A stretch of DNA of 64,000 bases from assembly GCF_900312745.1 (NCBI RefSeq), contig NZ_OMPD01000014.1, positions 2,852,001 to 2,916,000 on the forward strand, written 5' to 3'. Shown here one piece after another: positions 1-8,562 of the stretch. How positions within the stretch are numbered: position 1 is the first letter of the stretch; the number at the start of each line of letters is the position of its first letter. Below the pieces are notes generated by a model. That model was not told the DNA's origin, did not search any database, and saw only the letters and a program-made list of their open reading frames with translations. Source of the DNA: Aquimarina sp. AU58 (GTDB lineage: Bacteria; Bacteroidota; Bacteroidia; Flavobacteriales; Flavobacteriaceae). Made by a program: the position numbers and the translations under genes.

Positions 1-2
1 CA

Positions 3-656
3 TTAACAAACAATATTTATAATTTTAGATATGTAATAGCAAATACACTGCCTTGTGACCAGTCTTCTTTAAATGTAGCCATACAAATTGTGGATTTACC
101 AATCCCTAACGTACCTCCTCAGGAATTTTGTATTCTTGATGCCGCCAGATTAGAAGATATTGAAGTTGATGTTCTAAATTATAACTGGTACACTACTTTA
201 GAAAGTGAAATTCCTATTATTGATAACCCTTTACTTTTTGATAATCAGGTATATTATATTGCTGCAATTGATGCAAATAATTGTGAATCCGAACGTCTTG
301 AAGTTCCGATAAATATACTAAATACCGGGGAGAGATTTGCAAACGGAGAATTGTGTACTCTTGATTTTCAGGATGGAGTATCACCAAATGGTGATAGTCA
401 GAATGATACTTTTGATTTGTTGATAGAAGAAGTGTATAATATTCCCGAAGCATTTCCTGATTTTGATTTGAAAATATATAATAGATATGGCAGTCTTGTC
501 TATGAAGGAAATATTAATACAGAAGAATTTAGAGGAGAAAGCAATGTGTCAGTACAGTTAGGAGACGATCTTCCTTCGGGAACATACTTTTATGTTTTTG
601 TTCCAAATTTTGAAAATAATTTACCAATACAAGGAAGTTTTTACTTAAGCAGATAA
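3..656 (+). CDS. Gliding motility-associated surface protein, C-terminal part (5' end outside window)
   Basis: The reading frame is open from the first bases of the window, so only the last 217 or so residues of a longer protein are present; the GTG near base 90 is an internal codon and not a start. The C-terminal 90 residues look like the gliding motility-associated C-terminal domain (type B T9SS sorting signal): the run SPNGDSQNDTFDL is followed by KIYNRYGSLVYEG and a closing beta strand ending in LSR. Family members are exported by T9SS and displayed as adhesins or S-layer-like proteins, SprB being the best known. The next gene, four bases downstream, is a PorP/SprF protein, the usual partner of such cargo. 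Size and repeats of the missing part cannot be judged. Confidence 0.85.
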   Translation, partial: LTNNIYNFRYVIANTLPCDQSSLNVAIQIVDLPIPNVPPQEFCILDAARLEDIEVDVLNYNWYTTLESEIPIIDNPLLFDNQVYYIAAIDANNCESERLEVPINILNTGERFANGELCTLDFQDGVSPNGDSQNDTFDLLIEEVYNIPEAFPDFDLKIYNRYGSLVYEGNINTEEFRGESNVSVQLGDDLPSGTYFYVFVPNFENNLPIQGSFYLSR

Positions 657-660
657 ACCA

Positions 661-1578
661 ATGAAATTGAAGTTAGTTTTTGTAATGTCAATAATTTTCT
701 GCTCGATGATCTATGCCCAGCAGGAACCACAATATTCTCAATATATGTATAATATGAGTACGGTTAATCCCGCATATGCTACAGGTCAAAATGGTTTGAT
801 TTCGACCGGGTTATTATACAGAAGACAATGGACAGGCATTGAAGGGGCTCCGCAGACAGCCAATATATTTGCTAATATCCCTATGAGTGAAAAAATTGAG
901 CTAAGTGTAAATTATGTAAATGATAGGATAGGAGACGCTATCCCTGTTAATAATGATTATATCAACGTTGATTTTGCGTATATCACAAAGATTTCTGATC
1001 AGACTCGATTATCATACGGATTGAAAGCAGGTATCAATAATTTCAAAATTGATCCTTCTGGTTCTGATGTCGCTAACGATCCTGCTTTTGCAGATAATAC
1101 ATCTACCACGCAATTAAATATAGGAGCAGGTTTGTATTTGTTTACTAATAATTTTTATGCAGGTATATCCTCGCCCAATTTACTTCCTAGTGATATAGAT
1201 ATCGATGGTATTGGTGTTGCACAAACAAAGACACATATATATGGTATTGCTGGCTATGTTTTTGACTTTGTTGATGAAGTGAAATTAAAACCTTCGATGG
1301 TTATTAAGCAAGTTTTAGATTCTCCTTTAACTTTTGATCTTTCGCTAAACTCTTTGATTTATGATAAGTTTGAATTAGGAATATCTTATCGATATACAGA
1401 CTCTTTTATTGCTTTGGCAGGGTTTAATATTACAAAAAACCTAAAAGTTGGATATTCTTATGATTTTAGTGTAAGTGACTTAAGCGGTTATAATAATGGA
1501 AGTCATGAAATTGTAATACTGTTTAATTTTGACCTTCTTAAGTTTAGTAATAAATATTCCTCTCCAAGATTTTTCTAG
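661..1578 (+). CDS. PorP/SprF family type IX secretion membrane protein
   Basis: This 305-residue protein begins with a signal peptide (cut probably after IYAQ) and then shows the family hallmark QYSQYMYNMSTVNPAYAT, followed by GLLYRRQWTGIEGAP. The rest alternates short hydrophobic strands and turns, as expected for a small outer-membrane beta barrel. PorP/SprF proteins bind type B cargo and hold it at the cell surface or link it to the T9SS; SprF of Flavobacterium johnsoniae is needed for SprB export. Its place between a type B cargo gene and an OmpA-like gene fits this role and suggests one operon. Many paralogues exist per genome, so I do not assign the name sprF itself. Confidence 0.9.
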   Translation: MKLKLVFVMSIIFCSMIYAQQEPQYSQYMYNMSTVNPAYATGQNGLISTGLLYRRQWTGIEGAPQTANIFANIPMSEKIELSVNYVNDRIGDAIPVNNDYINVDFAYITKISDQTRLSYGLKAGINNFKIDPSGSDVANDPAFADNTSTTQLNIGAGLYLFTNNFYAGISSPNLLPSDIDIDGIGVAQTKTHIYGIAGYVFDFVDEVKLKPSMVIKQVLDSPLTFDLSLNSLIYDKFELGISYRYTDSFIALAGFNITKNLKVGYSYDFSVSDLSGYNNGSHEIVILFNFDLLKFSNKYSSPRFF

Positions 1579-3666
1579 ATGATAAAAGCTAAGATATTAT
1601 TGATATTAACTATACTGATTACTCAGTTTGCCTTTTCCCAACAAAAAAGCAGAGCAGATCGTTTTTTTGAAAAAGGAGATTATATAAACGCAGCACGGCA
1701 ATACGAAGATGAGTTAAACCAGGAAGGATATACCAAACATATCCTTAAAAATATTACCACCTCATACTATAATACTTTTCAATTTAGACAGGCGTATCGA
1801 TATTTAAGGGTATTGACTTCTGGTAAGTTTTATGATAAGGATAAAACATACGATAATCGGTATAACTTTATGATGTACCAGGTACTGTCTGCTTTAGGAG
1901 AATATGAAAAATCTGTAGAATACCTCTCTTTGTATAAATCAAATAATACCGTGAGAGATTTTAGTGCCTCTGATGCGATTTCTACAATAGAAGATTTTAA
2001 ATTGAAAGATGACGATTATACTATAGCAAGTGCTATTTTTAACTCTGAAGCCTCAGAGTTTGGAGCTATTAGGAGAGATAGTATTCTTTACTTTACTACA
2101 GATAGACGTCCTTATAGTCCTTTGGATAAGAATTATAGATGGACACATCGTCCGTTTTTGGATATTTATAAGGTGAGAGTAGACAAGGATAATAAACCTG
2201 TTTCCGAAATTGAAACGATTTCCAAAGAAATTAATTCAAAACTTCATGAAGGTAATTTCTGTTTTACGGCTGATGGAAATACAATCTACCTATCTAAAAG
2301 TAATTCTGAAAAAGGAAAAAAGAAATTTGATAGTATTAATAATAATGCTATTCATTTATATAAGGCTATTAAAGTTGATGGTAAATGGGGTGCGCCAGAG
2401 AAATTAGAATTTAATAATGTAAATTATTCTATTGAGCACCCATCTTTAAGTGCAGTGGGAGATACATTGTATTTTAGCTCCAATATGCCTGGAGGATATG
2501 GAGATTTTGATATTTATTTTGTTACAGTAAATCAGGATGGTACTTATGGTAAGCCAACTAATGTAGGACCAACTATTAATACCGAGAATCGAGAACAGTT
2601 TCCTTTTATTTCAGAAAAAGGAAATCTATTCTTTTCTTCAAATGGGCATTTAGGATTAGGTATGATGGACATATTTGTTTCAGAATTAAGAAGAGGAGAA
2701 TTTATAAAACCTATTAACTTGGGAGCGCCAATTAATTCTAGCTACGATGATTTTTCTATAACTTATTACAATGAAACAGATGGTTTCTTTGCTTCAAATC
2801 GAAAAAAGGCTGGAGATGATATTTATACCTTTTCTCAAATTGGAGATATTTTTCCGCGAGAGTATAGAGCACGTTTTGAAGTTCGGGATTATGCAACCGA
2901 TAATTATATAGCCAATCCAGATGTTGTTTTATATAATAATGATAATGTAAAGATGTATGAGAGTCAATTAGATTCTATTGCAGCTTTTGATATTAAGATA
3001 TTTCCCGGGAGATATAATTTTAAAGCTTCTGCAGATAAATATAAAACGAGGACGAAGCCGTTGGTGGTTAAAGAAAAAGAAGAAGAGACCTATATCATCT
3101 ATTTGGATAGAGCAAAAGATGCCGTTGTAACAGATGAGAGCGATGATAAAAATAGGATACAGATCAACGATAGCACTAATATTAATGAGCGTACCCGAAT
3201 CAGTGAATCTAATACAGAACGTAGGAAAGAAGAAATTACCAAAACCAGACTAAGAGAAATTCTTCTTGCAGACAAAGATGGCCCTCCGGTTATCGAAAGG
3301 AATGGAAAACTATATTTTGATATGCCTCCAATTTATTTTGATTATGATAAATGGAATATACGGGCTGATTCTAAAAAAGTATTGGATAAACTTGCAGTAA
3401 AGTTAGAGCGATATAAAACCGTTTATATTAATATAAGTTCTCATACAGATAGTAGAGGTACAGATTCATATAATCAGGTATTATCAGCCAAAAGAGCAGA
3501 ATCTACTCGTAATTACCTAGCTTTGGTAGGGTATGTAAATGCAAGGAGAATGCAGTTTGTTGGATTTGGAGAATCTCAACCTTTAATTGATTGTGATAGT
3601 AAAGTGTGTACAGAAGAAGATCATCAAACCAATCGAAGAAGTGAATTCGAAATTGTTAGGTATTAG
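1579..3666 (+). CDS. PorE-like OmpA family protein (TPR, WD40-like propeller, regulatory-like domain, OmpA)
   Basis: The ATG directly follows the stop codon of the upstream gene. The 695-residue product has a signal peptide (ending near FAFSQQ), a TPR-like N-terminal region (about 25-140), PD40/WD40-like propeller repeats (about 150-430) with repeated DGNTIYLS and GDTLYFSSN strands, a carboxypeptidase-regulatory-like beta domain (about 435-515), a charged linker and a C-terminal OmpA domain (about 580-695) containing IYFDYDKWNI and NISSHTDSRG. This domain order is that of PorE of Porphyromonas, a periplasmic T9SS component that grips peptidoglycan through OmpA. In the operon it probably anchors the PorP/SprF-cargo complex to the cell wall. 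Whether it serves the core T9SS or only its neighbours is not visible. Confidence 0.85.
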   Translation: MIKAKILLILTILITQFAFSQQKSRADRFFEKGDYINAARQYEDELNQEGYTKHILKNITTSYYNTFQFRQAYRYLRVLTSGKFYDKDKTYDNRYNFMMYQVLSALGEYEKSVEYLSLYKSNNTVRDFSASDAISTIEDFKLKDDDYTIASAIFNSEASEFGAIRRDSILYFTTDRRPYSPLDKNYRWTHRPFLDIYKVRVDKDNKPVSEIETISKEINSKLHEGNFCFTADGNTIYLSKSNSEKGKKKFDSINNNAIHLYKAIKVDGKWGAPEKLEFNNVNYSIEHPSLSAVGDTLYFSSNMPGGYGDFDIYFVTVNQDGTYGKPTNVGPTINTENREQFPFISEKGNLFFSSNGHLGLGMMDIFVSELRRGEFIKPINLGAPINSSYDDFSITYYNETDGFFASNRKKAGDDIYTFSQIGDIFPREYRARFEVRDYATDNYIANPDVVLYNNDNVKMYESQLDSIAAFDIKIFPGRYNFKASADKYKTRTKPLVVKEKEEETYIIYLDRAKDAVVTDESDDKNRIQINDSTNINERTRISESNTERRKEEITKTRLREILLADKDGPPVIERNGKLYFDMPPIYFDYDKWNIRADSKKVLDKLAVKLERYKTVYINISSHTDSRGTDSYNQVLSAKRAESTRNYLALVGYVNARRMQFVGFGESQPLIDCDSKVCTEEDHQTNRRSEFEIVRY

Positions 3667-3693
3667 TAATTTGCTGAAACACATTATAATCTT

Positions 3694-3724
3694 TTGTTTT
3701 CTAATAAATTAAATTGTACTTTTG
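3694..3724 (+). promoter_or_regulatory. Bacteroidetes-type promoter of rpsA
   Basis: A perfect -7 box TACTTTTG (3717-3724) lies 20 bases after a TTG -33 element (3694-3696). This matches the primary sigma factor consensus of Bacteroidetes. Transcription would start near 3730 and leave a leader of about 110 bases before rpsA. Confidence 0.75.
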
Positions 3725-3839
3725 CACTCCTTTTTAACGAATAAGAGGATTAAAAAGGACATAGTGTAATTTAATTAATACTTCTGTATAATTTTCGTCT
3801 TGATTCTCAATAATATACAGGATACAAATTTTATCTTCA
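3725..3839 (+). promoter_or_regulatory. Structured rpsA leader, candidate S1 autoregulation site
   Basis: The leader holds two inverted repeats. The first pairs TCCTTTTTAA (3728-3737) with TTAAAAAGGA (3750-3759), a 10-base-pair stem with a 12-base loop at the expected 5' end of the mRNA. The second pairs CTGTATA (3784-3790) with TATACAG (3814-3820). No Shine-Dalgarno is visible before the ATG. S1 represses its own translation in other bacteria, so a control element is plausible, but here it is inferred from the stems alone. Confidence 0.45.
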
Positions 3840-5660
3840 ATGTCTGAAGAAACAAAAAACACAGACGTTCAGGAAGTAGAGAAGAAAGCAGTAGCTGAAA
3901 CTCCACAACAAGCAAACCCTGAACAATTCCTAAAAGATTTTAATTGGCATAACTATGAAGAAGGGATAGATCCTATCGCTGATTCGAAACTTGAAGAGTT
4001 TGAAAAGTTAGTTGCCGAGAATTTTGTAGATACCCTAAATGATGAGGTAGTAGATGGAACAGTAATTAACATCACTGATCGTGATGCTATTATTGATATC
4101 AATGCCAAAAGTGAAGGTGTTATCTCATTAAACGAATTTCGTTATAACCCAGATCTTAAAGTAGGAGACAAGGTAGAGGTTTTAATTGATGTGCGTGAAG
4201 ATGCAACAGGTCAATTAATTTTATCTCACCGTAAAGCTCGTGTAATTAAAGCATGGGATAGAGTAAATGGTGCTCATGATACAGGTGAAATCGTAAATGG
4301 TTTTGTAAAATGTAGAACCAAAGGTGGTATGATCGTAGATGTATTTGGTATCGAAGCATTCTTACCAGGTTCTCAGATCGATGTGAAGCCAATTCGTGAT
4401 TATGATGCGTATGTAGGAAAAACAATGGAATTTAAAGTGGTAAAAATAAACCACGAATTCAAAAACGTTGTTGTATCGCATAAAGCACTTATCGAAGCAG
4501 ATATCGAAGAGCAGAAAAAAGAAATTATTGGTCAATTAGAAAAAGGTCAAGTATTAGAAGGTACGGTTAAGAATGTTACTTCTTACGGTGTATTTGTTGA
4601 TCTTGGAGGAGTTGATGGATTAGTTCATATTACAGATCTTTCTTGGTCTAGAATCAATCATCCAAATGAGATCGTTGAACTTGATCAGAAATTGAATGTA
4701 GTTATCTTAGACTTTGATGAGGCTAAGACTCGTATTCAATTAGGTCTTAAACAATTAAAACCACACCCATGGGAAGCTCTTGATAAAGAACTTAAAGTAG
4801 GTGATAAGGTTAAAGGTAAAGTTGTTGTAATTGCTGATTACGGTGCTTTTATTGAAGTTGAAGAAGGAGTAGAAGGATTAATTCACGTTTCAGAAATGTC
4901 TTGGTCTACACATTTACGTTCTGCACAAGATTTCGTAAAAGTAGGTGATCAGGTAGAAGCGGTAATTCTTACCTTAGATAGAGAAGAGCGTAAAATGTCT
5001 CTTGGTATCAAGCAATTAACTCCAGATCCATGGACAGATATTACTACTAAGTACCCTGTTGGATCTAAGCATAATGGTATTGTTCGTAACTTCACTAATT
5101 TTGGTGTATTCGTAGAATTAGAAGAAGGTATCGATGGTTTAATTTATATCTCAGATCTTTCGTGGACTAAGAAAATTAAGCATCCATCAGACTTTACTAA
5201 TGTAGGTGATAAACTTGATGTAATTGTTCTTGAACTAGATGTAGAAGGACGTAAGTTAAGTCTTGGTCATAAGCAAACAGAAGATAATCCTTGGGATAAA
5301 TATGAAGGAGAATTTGCTTTAGGAACTAAGCATACTGCAACCATCGGTGAAATTGTAGACAAAGGTGCTACTATAGATTTCAACGAAGATGTTGTTGCTT
5401 TTGTACCTTCTCGTCATCTTGAAAAAGAAGATGGAAGTAAGCTTAAGAAAGGTGATGAAGCAGAATTCCAAATTATTGAGTTCAATAAAGAATTCAAGAG
5501 AGTGGTTGCTTCTCATACAGCTTTATTCAAGGAAGAAGAAGCTAAAATCGTTAAACAAGCTGCGAAGAAAGCTGCTACAGGTTCAGCAGAAAAAACAACG
5601 CTTGGTGATATCGATGCATTAGCAGATCTTAAAGCTAAGATGGAAAAAGGAGGGAACTAG
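3840..5660 (+). CDS. rpsA: 30S ribosomal protein S1
   Basis: The 606-residue protein binds mRNA and brings it to the small ribosomal subunit. After an acidic N-terminal tail of about 65 residues it shows six S1 (OB-fold) repeats, roughly at 70-140, 150-225, 233-305, 320-392, 407-480 and 493-565; repeats three to five carry the clear pattern of GTV, GVFVDL or AFIEVEEG and GLVHITDLSW or GLIHVSEMSW. The length and six-repeat layout match S1 of flavobacteria. The gene is monocistronic, with its own promoter and structured leader upstream and a strong terminator downstream. S1 is especially important in this phylum, where Shine-Dalgarno sequences are rarely used; almost none are seen in this window. 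Confidence 0.97.
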   Translation: MSEETKNTDVQEVEKKAVAETPQQANPEQFLKDFNWHNYEEGIDPIADSKLEEFEKLVAENFVDTLNDEVVDGTVINITDRDAIIDINAKSEGVISLNEFRYNPDLKVGDKVEVLIDVREDATGQLILSHRKARVIKAWDRVNGAHDTGEIVNGFVKCRTKGGMIVDVFGIEAFLPGSQIDVKPIRDYDAYVGKTMEFKVVKINHEFKNVVVSHKALIEADIEEQKKEIIGQLEKGQVLEGTVKNVTSYGVFVDLGGVDGLVHITDLSWSRINHPNEIVELDQKLNVVILDFDEAKTRIQLGLKQLKPHPWEALDKELKVGDKVKGKVVVIADYGAFIEVEEGVEGLIHVSEMSWSTHLRSAQDFVKVGDQVEAVILTLDREERKMSLGIKQLTPDPWTDITTKYPVGSKHNGIVRNFTNFGVFVELEEGIDGLIYISDLSWTKKIKHPSDFTNVGDKLDVIVLELDVEGRKLSLGHKQTEDNPWDKYEGEFALGTKHTATIGEIVDKGATIDFNEDVVAFVPSRHLEKEDGSKLKKGDEAEFQIIEFNKEFKRVVASHTALFKEEEAKIVKQAAKKAATGSAEKTTLGDIDALADLKAKMEKGGN

Positions 5661-5688
5661 TGTTTTCAACACTTTTTAATATAGTAAA

Positions 5689-5718
5689 GGCCGTTCTTAC
5701 GAACGGCCTTTTTGTTTT
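5689..5718 (+). terminator. Rho-independent terminator of rpsA
   Basis: GGCCGTTC (5689-5696) pairs perfectly with GAACGGCC (5701-5708) across a four-base loop and is followed by TTTTTGTTTTT. It lies 28 bases after the rpsA stop codon. Confidence 0.92.
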
Positions 5719-6024
5719 TAAAAATACACTGTATTCAGGGTTGTTGTGACTCCCGTCTATTTTGAGCTTACTCTATGTAAAATTACAACTCTGCTTTTTT
5801 AAAATATACCGTAATCGTGATTATACCTGGGTTTTTGATATATATTGAGAAAAGAAATAACACGGTTATTGAGTCATAATATAATGATATTACTATGTGA
5901 TAATGTATTGGTGTGGTTGAATTGTAACGTTTTATATCCCTGAAAAATGGGAAGGCATTTTCACTATTAGTGGTATAGTAACAAGGGTGAAGCTTCCTGA
6001 TATTTGCATTGTAAAAAATCATAA
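5719..6024. other. Non-coding stretch between rpsA and a small secreted protein gene
   Basis: About 300 AT-rich bases with no convincing gene on either strand. A 79-codon minus-strand frame (5783-6022) has no domain, signal peptide or plausible composition. I see no strong promoter box or hairpin here. Confidence 0.5.
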
Positions 6025-6438
6025 ATGTTTTTTAAAATGAAAAATGTAAACAGGGTAATCATATTTGTATTAAATTTCTTAATCATCATTCAGGCAAATG
6101 CCAAAGAAACAAATAGGTTGGCAGTTGTAGCAAATGATAAAACGATCATAACATCTGTAAAAAAGAATACAGATACAGAACCAAAAAGTAAAAAAACAAA
6201 AAAAGCAATTGAGAATAAAAGTTTTCATTCTATCAAAAAATGGAAAATAACGATAGAATATACAGATGGCGGTATTATGTCTAAAACTATTATGGTACAA
6301 GAAAGCTCAGATTTAAGTGCTTTGGAAACAGCATTTTTAGAGGCTGAAAAATACATGGAGACTATTGATAATATAAAGAATTATGAAGTTTCTCCAGTAT
6401 CCAAAAATTCGTTTGTATTATTAGCTGGTGGGATATAG
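6025..6438 (+). CDS. Small secreted protein of unknown function
   Basis: I do not recognise this 137-residue protein. The N-terminus is a good signal peptide (hydrophobic VIIFVLNFLIII, likely cut after QANA), whether translation starts at the first ATG or at the in-frame ATG at 6037, which gives the more typical MKNVNR start. The mature part is lysine-rich up to residue 75, then has a small mixed domain with WKITIEYTDGG and a predicted helix around LSALETAFLEAEKYMETI. It stands alone between two terminators, so it is its own transcription unit. A periplasmic or surface location is inferred from the signal peptide only. Confidence 0.65.
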   Translation: MFFKMKNVNRVIIFVLNFLIIIQANAKETNRLAVVANDKTIITSVKKNTDTEPKSKKTKKAIENKSFHSIKKWKITIEYTDGGIMSKTIMVQESSDLSALETAFLEAEKYMETIDNIKNYEVSPVSKNSFVLLAGGI

Positions 6439-6456
6439 TATAAAGGATTATTTTAT

Positions 6457-6488
6457 AAAGGCGTAATACGACAATTACGCCTTTTTTT
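6457..6488 (+). terminator. Rho-independent terminator after the small secreted protein gene
   Basis: AAAGGCGTAAT (6457-6467) pairs with ATTACGCCTTT (6474-6484) across a six-base loop, followed by a T run. It begins 19 bases after the stop codon. Confidence 0.9.
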
Positions 6489-6606
6489 ATAGCTAATACT
6501 ATTGAATTTATCTCTTTTTTAGCTACTATGAATTTAGAACGACTAATTCACATTAATGTGTTTTTAGCAAAGTAGATTTTCTATAGTATGTTATTTAGAA
6601 ATTGAA

Positions 6607-6636
6607 TTGTATTGTTCTAAAATTTCACTACTTTTG
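6607..6636 (+). promoter_or_regulatory. Promoter of the pyrR-pyrB group
   Basis: The -7 box TACTTTTG (6629-6636) lies 19 bases after TTG (6607-6609). Transcription would start near 6641, about 20 bases before the pyrR ATG at 6662. This rules out the longer pyrR frame beginning at 6602, which would place coding sequence inside the promoter. Confidence 0.75.
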
Positions 6637-6661
6637 TATTCCAGATATCCATTTGGAGATT

Positions 6662-7201
6662 ATGAGTCAAAAATTACTACTTAGTGCGAAAGAGATTGAT
6701 ATAATTCTGCACCGTTTGGCTTGTCAATTAATTGAAAATCACACGCATTTTAGAGATACTGTTTTAATTGGTATTCAGCCAAGAGGAGCTTTTTTAGCAG
6801 ATCGTATTAAGAAAATTTTGGTTGATGATTATATGGTAACAGACGTCAAATTAGGTTACCTTGATATTACATTCTATCGAGATGATTTTAGGAGAGGAGA
6901 AAAAATTCTTGAAGCTAATAAAACTCATATTGATTTTGTAGTAGAAGATAAACGAATTGTATTTATTGATGATGTGTTGTATACTGGGAGAAGTATTAGA
7001 GCAGCTTTAACAGCTGTACAATCCTTTGGAAGACCACAAGAAATCGAACTACTAACATTAATTGATAGGCGTTTTAGTAGACATTTACCTATACAGCCTA
7101 ATTATAGAGGTCGCCAGGTAGATGCTATAAATCAAGAAAAAGTAAAAGTAGATTGGATAGAAAATGATGGCAAAGATGCCGTGTATTTAATAGAAAATTA
7201 A
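6662..7201 (+). CDS. pyrR: PyrR, bifunctional pyr operon regulator / uracil phosphoribosyltransferase family
   Basis: This 179-residue protein is a type I phosphoribosyltransferase. It carries the PRPP-binding signature VFIDDVLYTGRSI at about residues 100-112, the flexible-loop region LDITFYRDDF and IGIQPRGA near the N-terminus. In Firmicutes PyrR binds pyr mRNA and has weak uracil phosphoribosyltransferase activity; in Bacteroidetes the role is inferred from the link with pyrB. The start was set at the ATG beginning MSQKLLLSAKEID because it follows a GGAG-like sequence and because the upstream extension overlaps the promoter. pyrB follows 46 bases downstream. No classic attenuator was found in the gap. 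Confidence 0.93.
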   Translation: MSQKLLLSAKEIDIILHRLACQLIENHTHFRDTVLIGIQPRGAFLADRIKKILVDDYMVTDVKLGYLDITFYRDDFRRGEKILEANKTHIDFVVEDKRIVFIDDVLYTGRSIRAALTAVQSFGRPQEIELLTLIDRRFSRHLPIQPNYRGRQVDAINQEKVKVDWIENDGKDAVYLIEN

Positions 7202-7247
7202 GATCTCTAAATAAGATTGTTTTATTTAAAATTATAAATTAAGACGA

Positions 7248-8177
7248 ATGAGCGAATTAAGTGTACATCACTTATTGGGAATAAAATATCTAAATAAAGA
7301 AGATATTGATTTAATCTTTGAGACTGCTGATCACTTTAAAGAAGTTATTAATCGACCAATTAAAAAAGTTCCTTCGCTTAGAGATATAACGATTGCAAAT
7401 CTTTTCTTCGAAAATAGTACAAGAACAAGATTATCTTTTGAATTAGCAGAAAAACGACTTTCTGCAGATGTAATTAATTTTTCTGCAGCATCTTCTTCTG
7501 TAAAGAAAGGAGAAACACTTATTGATACTGTTAATAATATTCTTTCGATGAAAGTAGATATGGTAGTCATGAGGCATCCTAATCCGGGGGCAGGAGTTTT
7601 TCTTTCTAAACATGTAGATGCAAGTATTGTTAATGCAGGAGATGGAGCGCATGAGCATCCTACACAAGCTTTGTTGGATTCTTATTCTATACGCGAACGA
7701 TTAGGAGAGGTAGGAGGAAAGAAGGTTGTGATTGTAGGAGATATTTTGCACTCTAGAGTTGCGCTTTCTAATATCTTTGCTTTAAAATTACAAGGAGCCG
7801 AAGTAAAAGTTTGTGGCCCCAAAACTCTGATTCCTAAATATATTGAGAAATTAGGAGTTCAGGTAGAAACAGATCTAAGAAAAGCACTAGACTGGTGCGA
7901 TGTCGCCAATATGTTGCGTGTACAAAATGAAAGAATGGAGATTAGTTATTTTCCATCAACACGAGAATATACTCAACAATTTGGAGTAAATAAAAAGTTA
8001 TTGGATAGTCTGAATAAGGAAATTGTAATCATGCACCCAGGACCAATCAATCGTGGAGTAGAAATCACGAGTGATGTTGCTGATTCTAATCAAGCCATAA
8101 TATTGGATCAGGTACAGAATGGGGTTGCAGTGCGAATGGCTGTAATATATCTTTTAGCTTCAAAAATTAAACGATAA
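7248..8177 (+). CDS. pyrB: Aspartate carbamoyltransferase catalytic chain
   Basis: The enzyme joins carbamoyl phosphate and L-aspartate to N-carbamoylaspartate, the committed step of pyrimidine synthesis in the cytosol. The 309-residue protein has the carbamoyl-phosphate loop FENSTRTRLSFE, the pattern HPTQALLD and the aspartate-domain motif MHPGPINRGVEI, all intact, and the usual length. No pyrI regulatory chain gene follows, so the enzyme is probably the unregulated trimer type. It lies between pyrR and a small conserved gene that begins three bases after its stop codon. Confidence 0.97.
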   Translation: MSELSVHHLLGIKYLNKEDIDLIFETADHFKEVINRPIKKVPSLRDITIANLFFENSTRTRLSFELAEKRLSADVINFSAASSSVKKGETLIDTVNNILSMKVDMVVMRHPNPGAGVFLSKHVDASIVNAGDGAHEHPTQALLDSYSIRERLGEVGGKKVVIVGDILHSRVALSNIFALKLQGAEVKVCGPKTLIPKYIEKLGVQVETDLRKALDWCDVANMLRVQNERMEISYFPSTREYTQQFGVNKKLLDSLNKEIVIMHPGPINRGVEITSDVADSNQAIILDQVQNGVAVRMAVIYLLASKIKR

Positions 8178-8180
8178 TTT

Positions 8181-8513
8181 ATGATTTTTAATAAAGAAGG
8201 TTCTACTACTATAATCACACAAGAAAAAACTACAATTATTGAGTTTGTTAAAGGTCTTGAAGACAAGTATGCTTCTCTCGAAAATGATAATATAATTGTT
8301 AACTTGTTTTCATTAGAACAAATCTCTGTAGATGATGTTAATGAATTTTTAAGGATTTCTAATCAGCATAAAGCTGCTAAGCATTCATTCGTGATTGTTA
8401 CAAATAAGATATCCTATGATGAAGTCTTAAGTGAAATAACAATTGTTCCTACGCTACAGGAAGCGTATGATTTGGTAGAAATGGAAGAAATAGAAAGAGA
8501 TCTAGGTTTTTAA
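8181..8513 (+). CDS. Small conserved flavobacterial protein, possibly STAS-like
   Basis: This 110-residue protein begins three bases after pyrB and is probably translated with it. It has alternating strands and helices, with NIIVNLFSLEQISVDDV and SFVIVTNKI as core strands and an acidic tail EMEEIERDLGF. The fold pattern suggests a STAS or anti-sigma-antagonist-like domain, but no diagnostic residue is visible. From memory, homologues in this same position before rnz are sometimes labelled ribonuclease Z, which would be wrong: no metallo-beta-lactamase motif is present and the true rnz lies 0.6 kb downstream. Function unknown. Confidence 0.7.
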   Translation: MIFNKEGSTTIITQEKTTIIEFVKGLEDKYASLENDNIIVNLFSLEQISVDDVNEFLRISNQHKAAKHSFVIVTNKISYDEVLSEITIVPTLQEAYDLVEMEEIERDLGF

Positions 8514-8562
8514 AAAACTGAACTTTTTGTAATTATTTATGCTGCTTTTCGTCTGATAGGTT

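Noticed and set aside
5783..6022. 79-codon minus-strand frame in the rpsA downstream gap
   Set aside because: Its composition is rich in Tyr, Ile and Asn as expected from AT-rich noise, and it has no recognisable feature.
6602..6661. Upstream extension of pyrR
   Set aside because: It would place coding sequence inside the TAnnTTTG promoter, and the extension has no family similarity.
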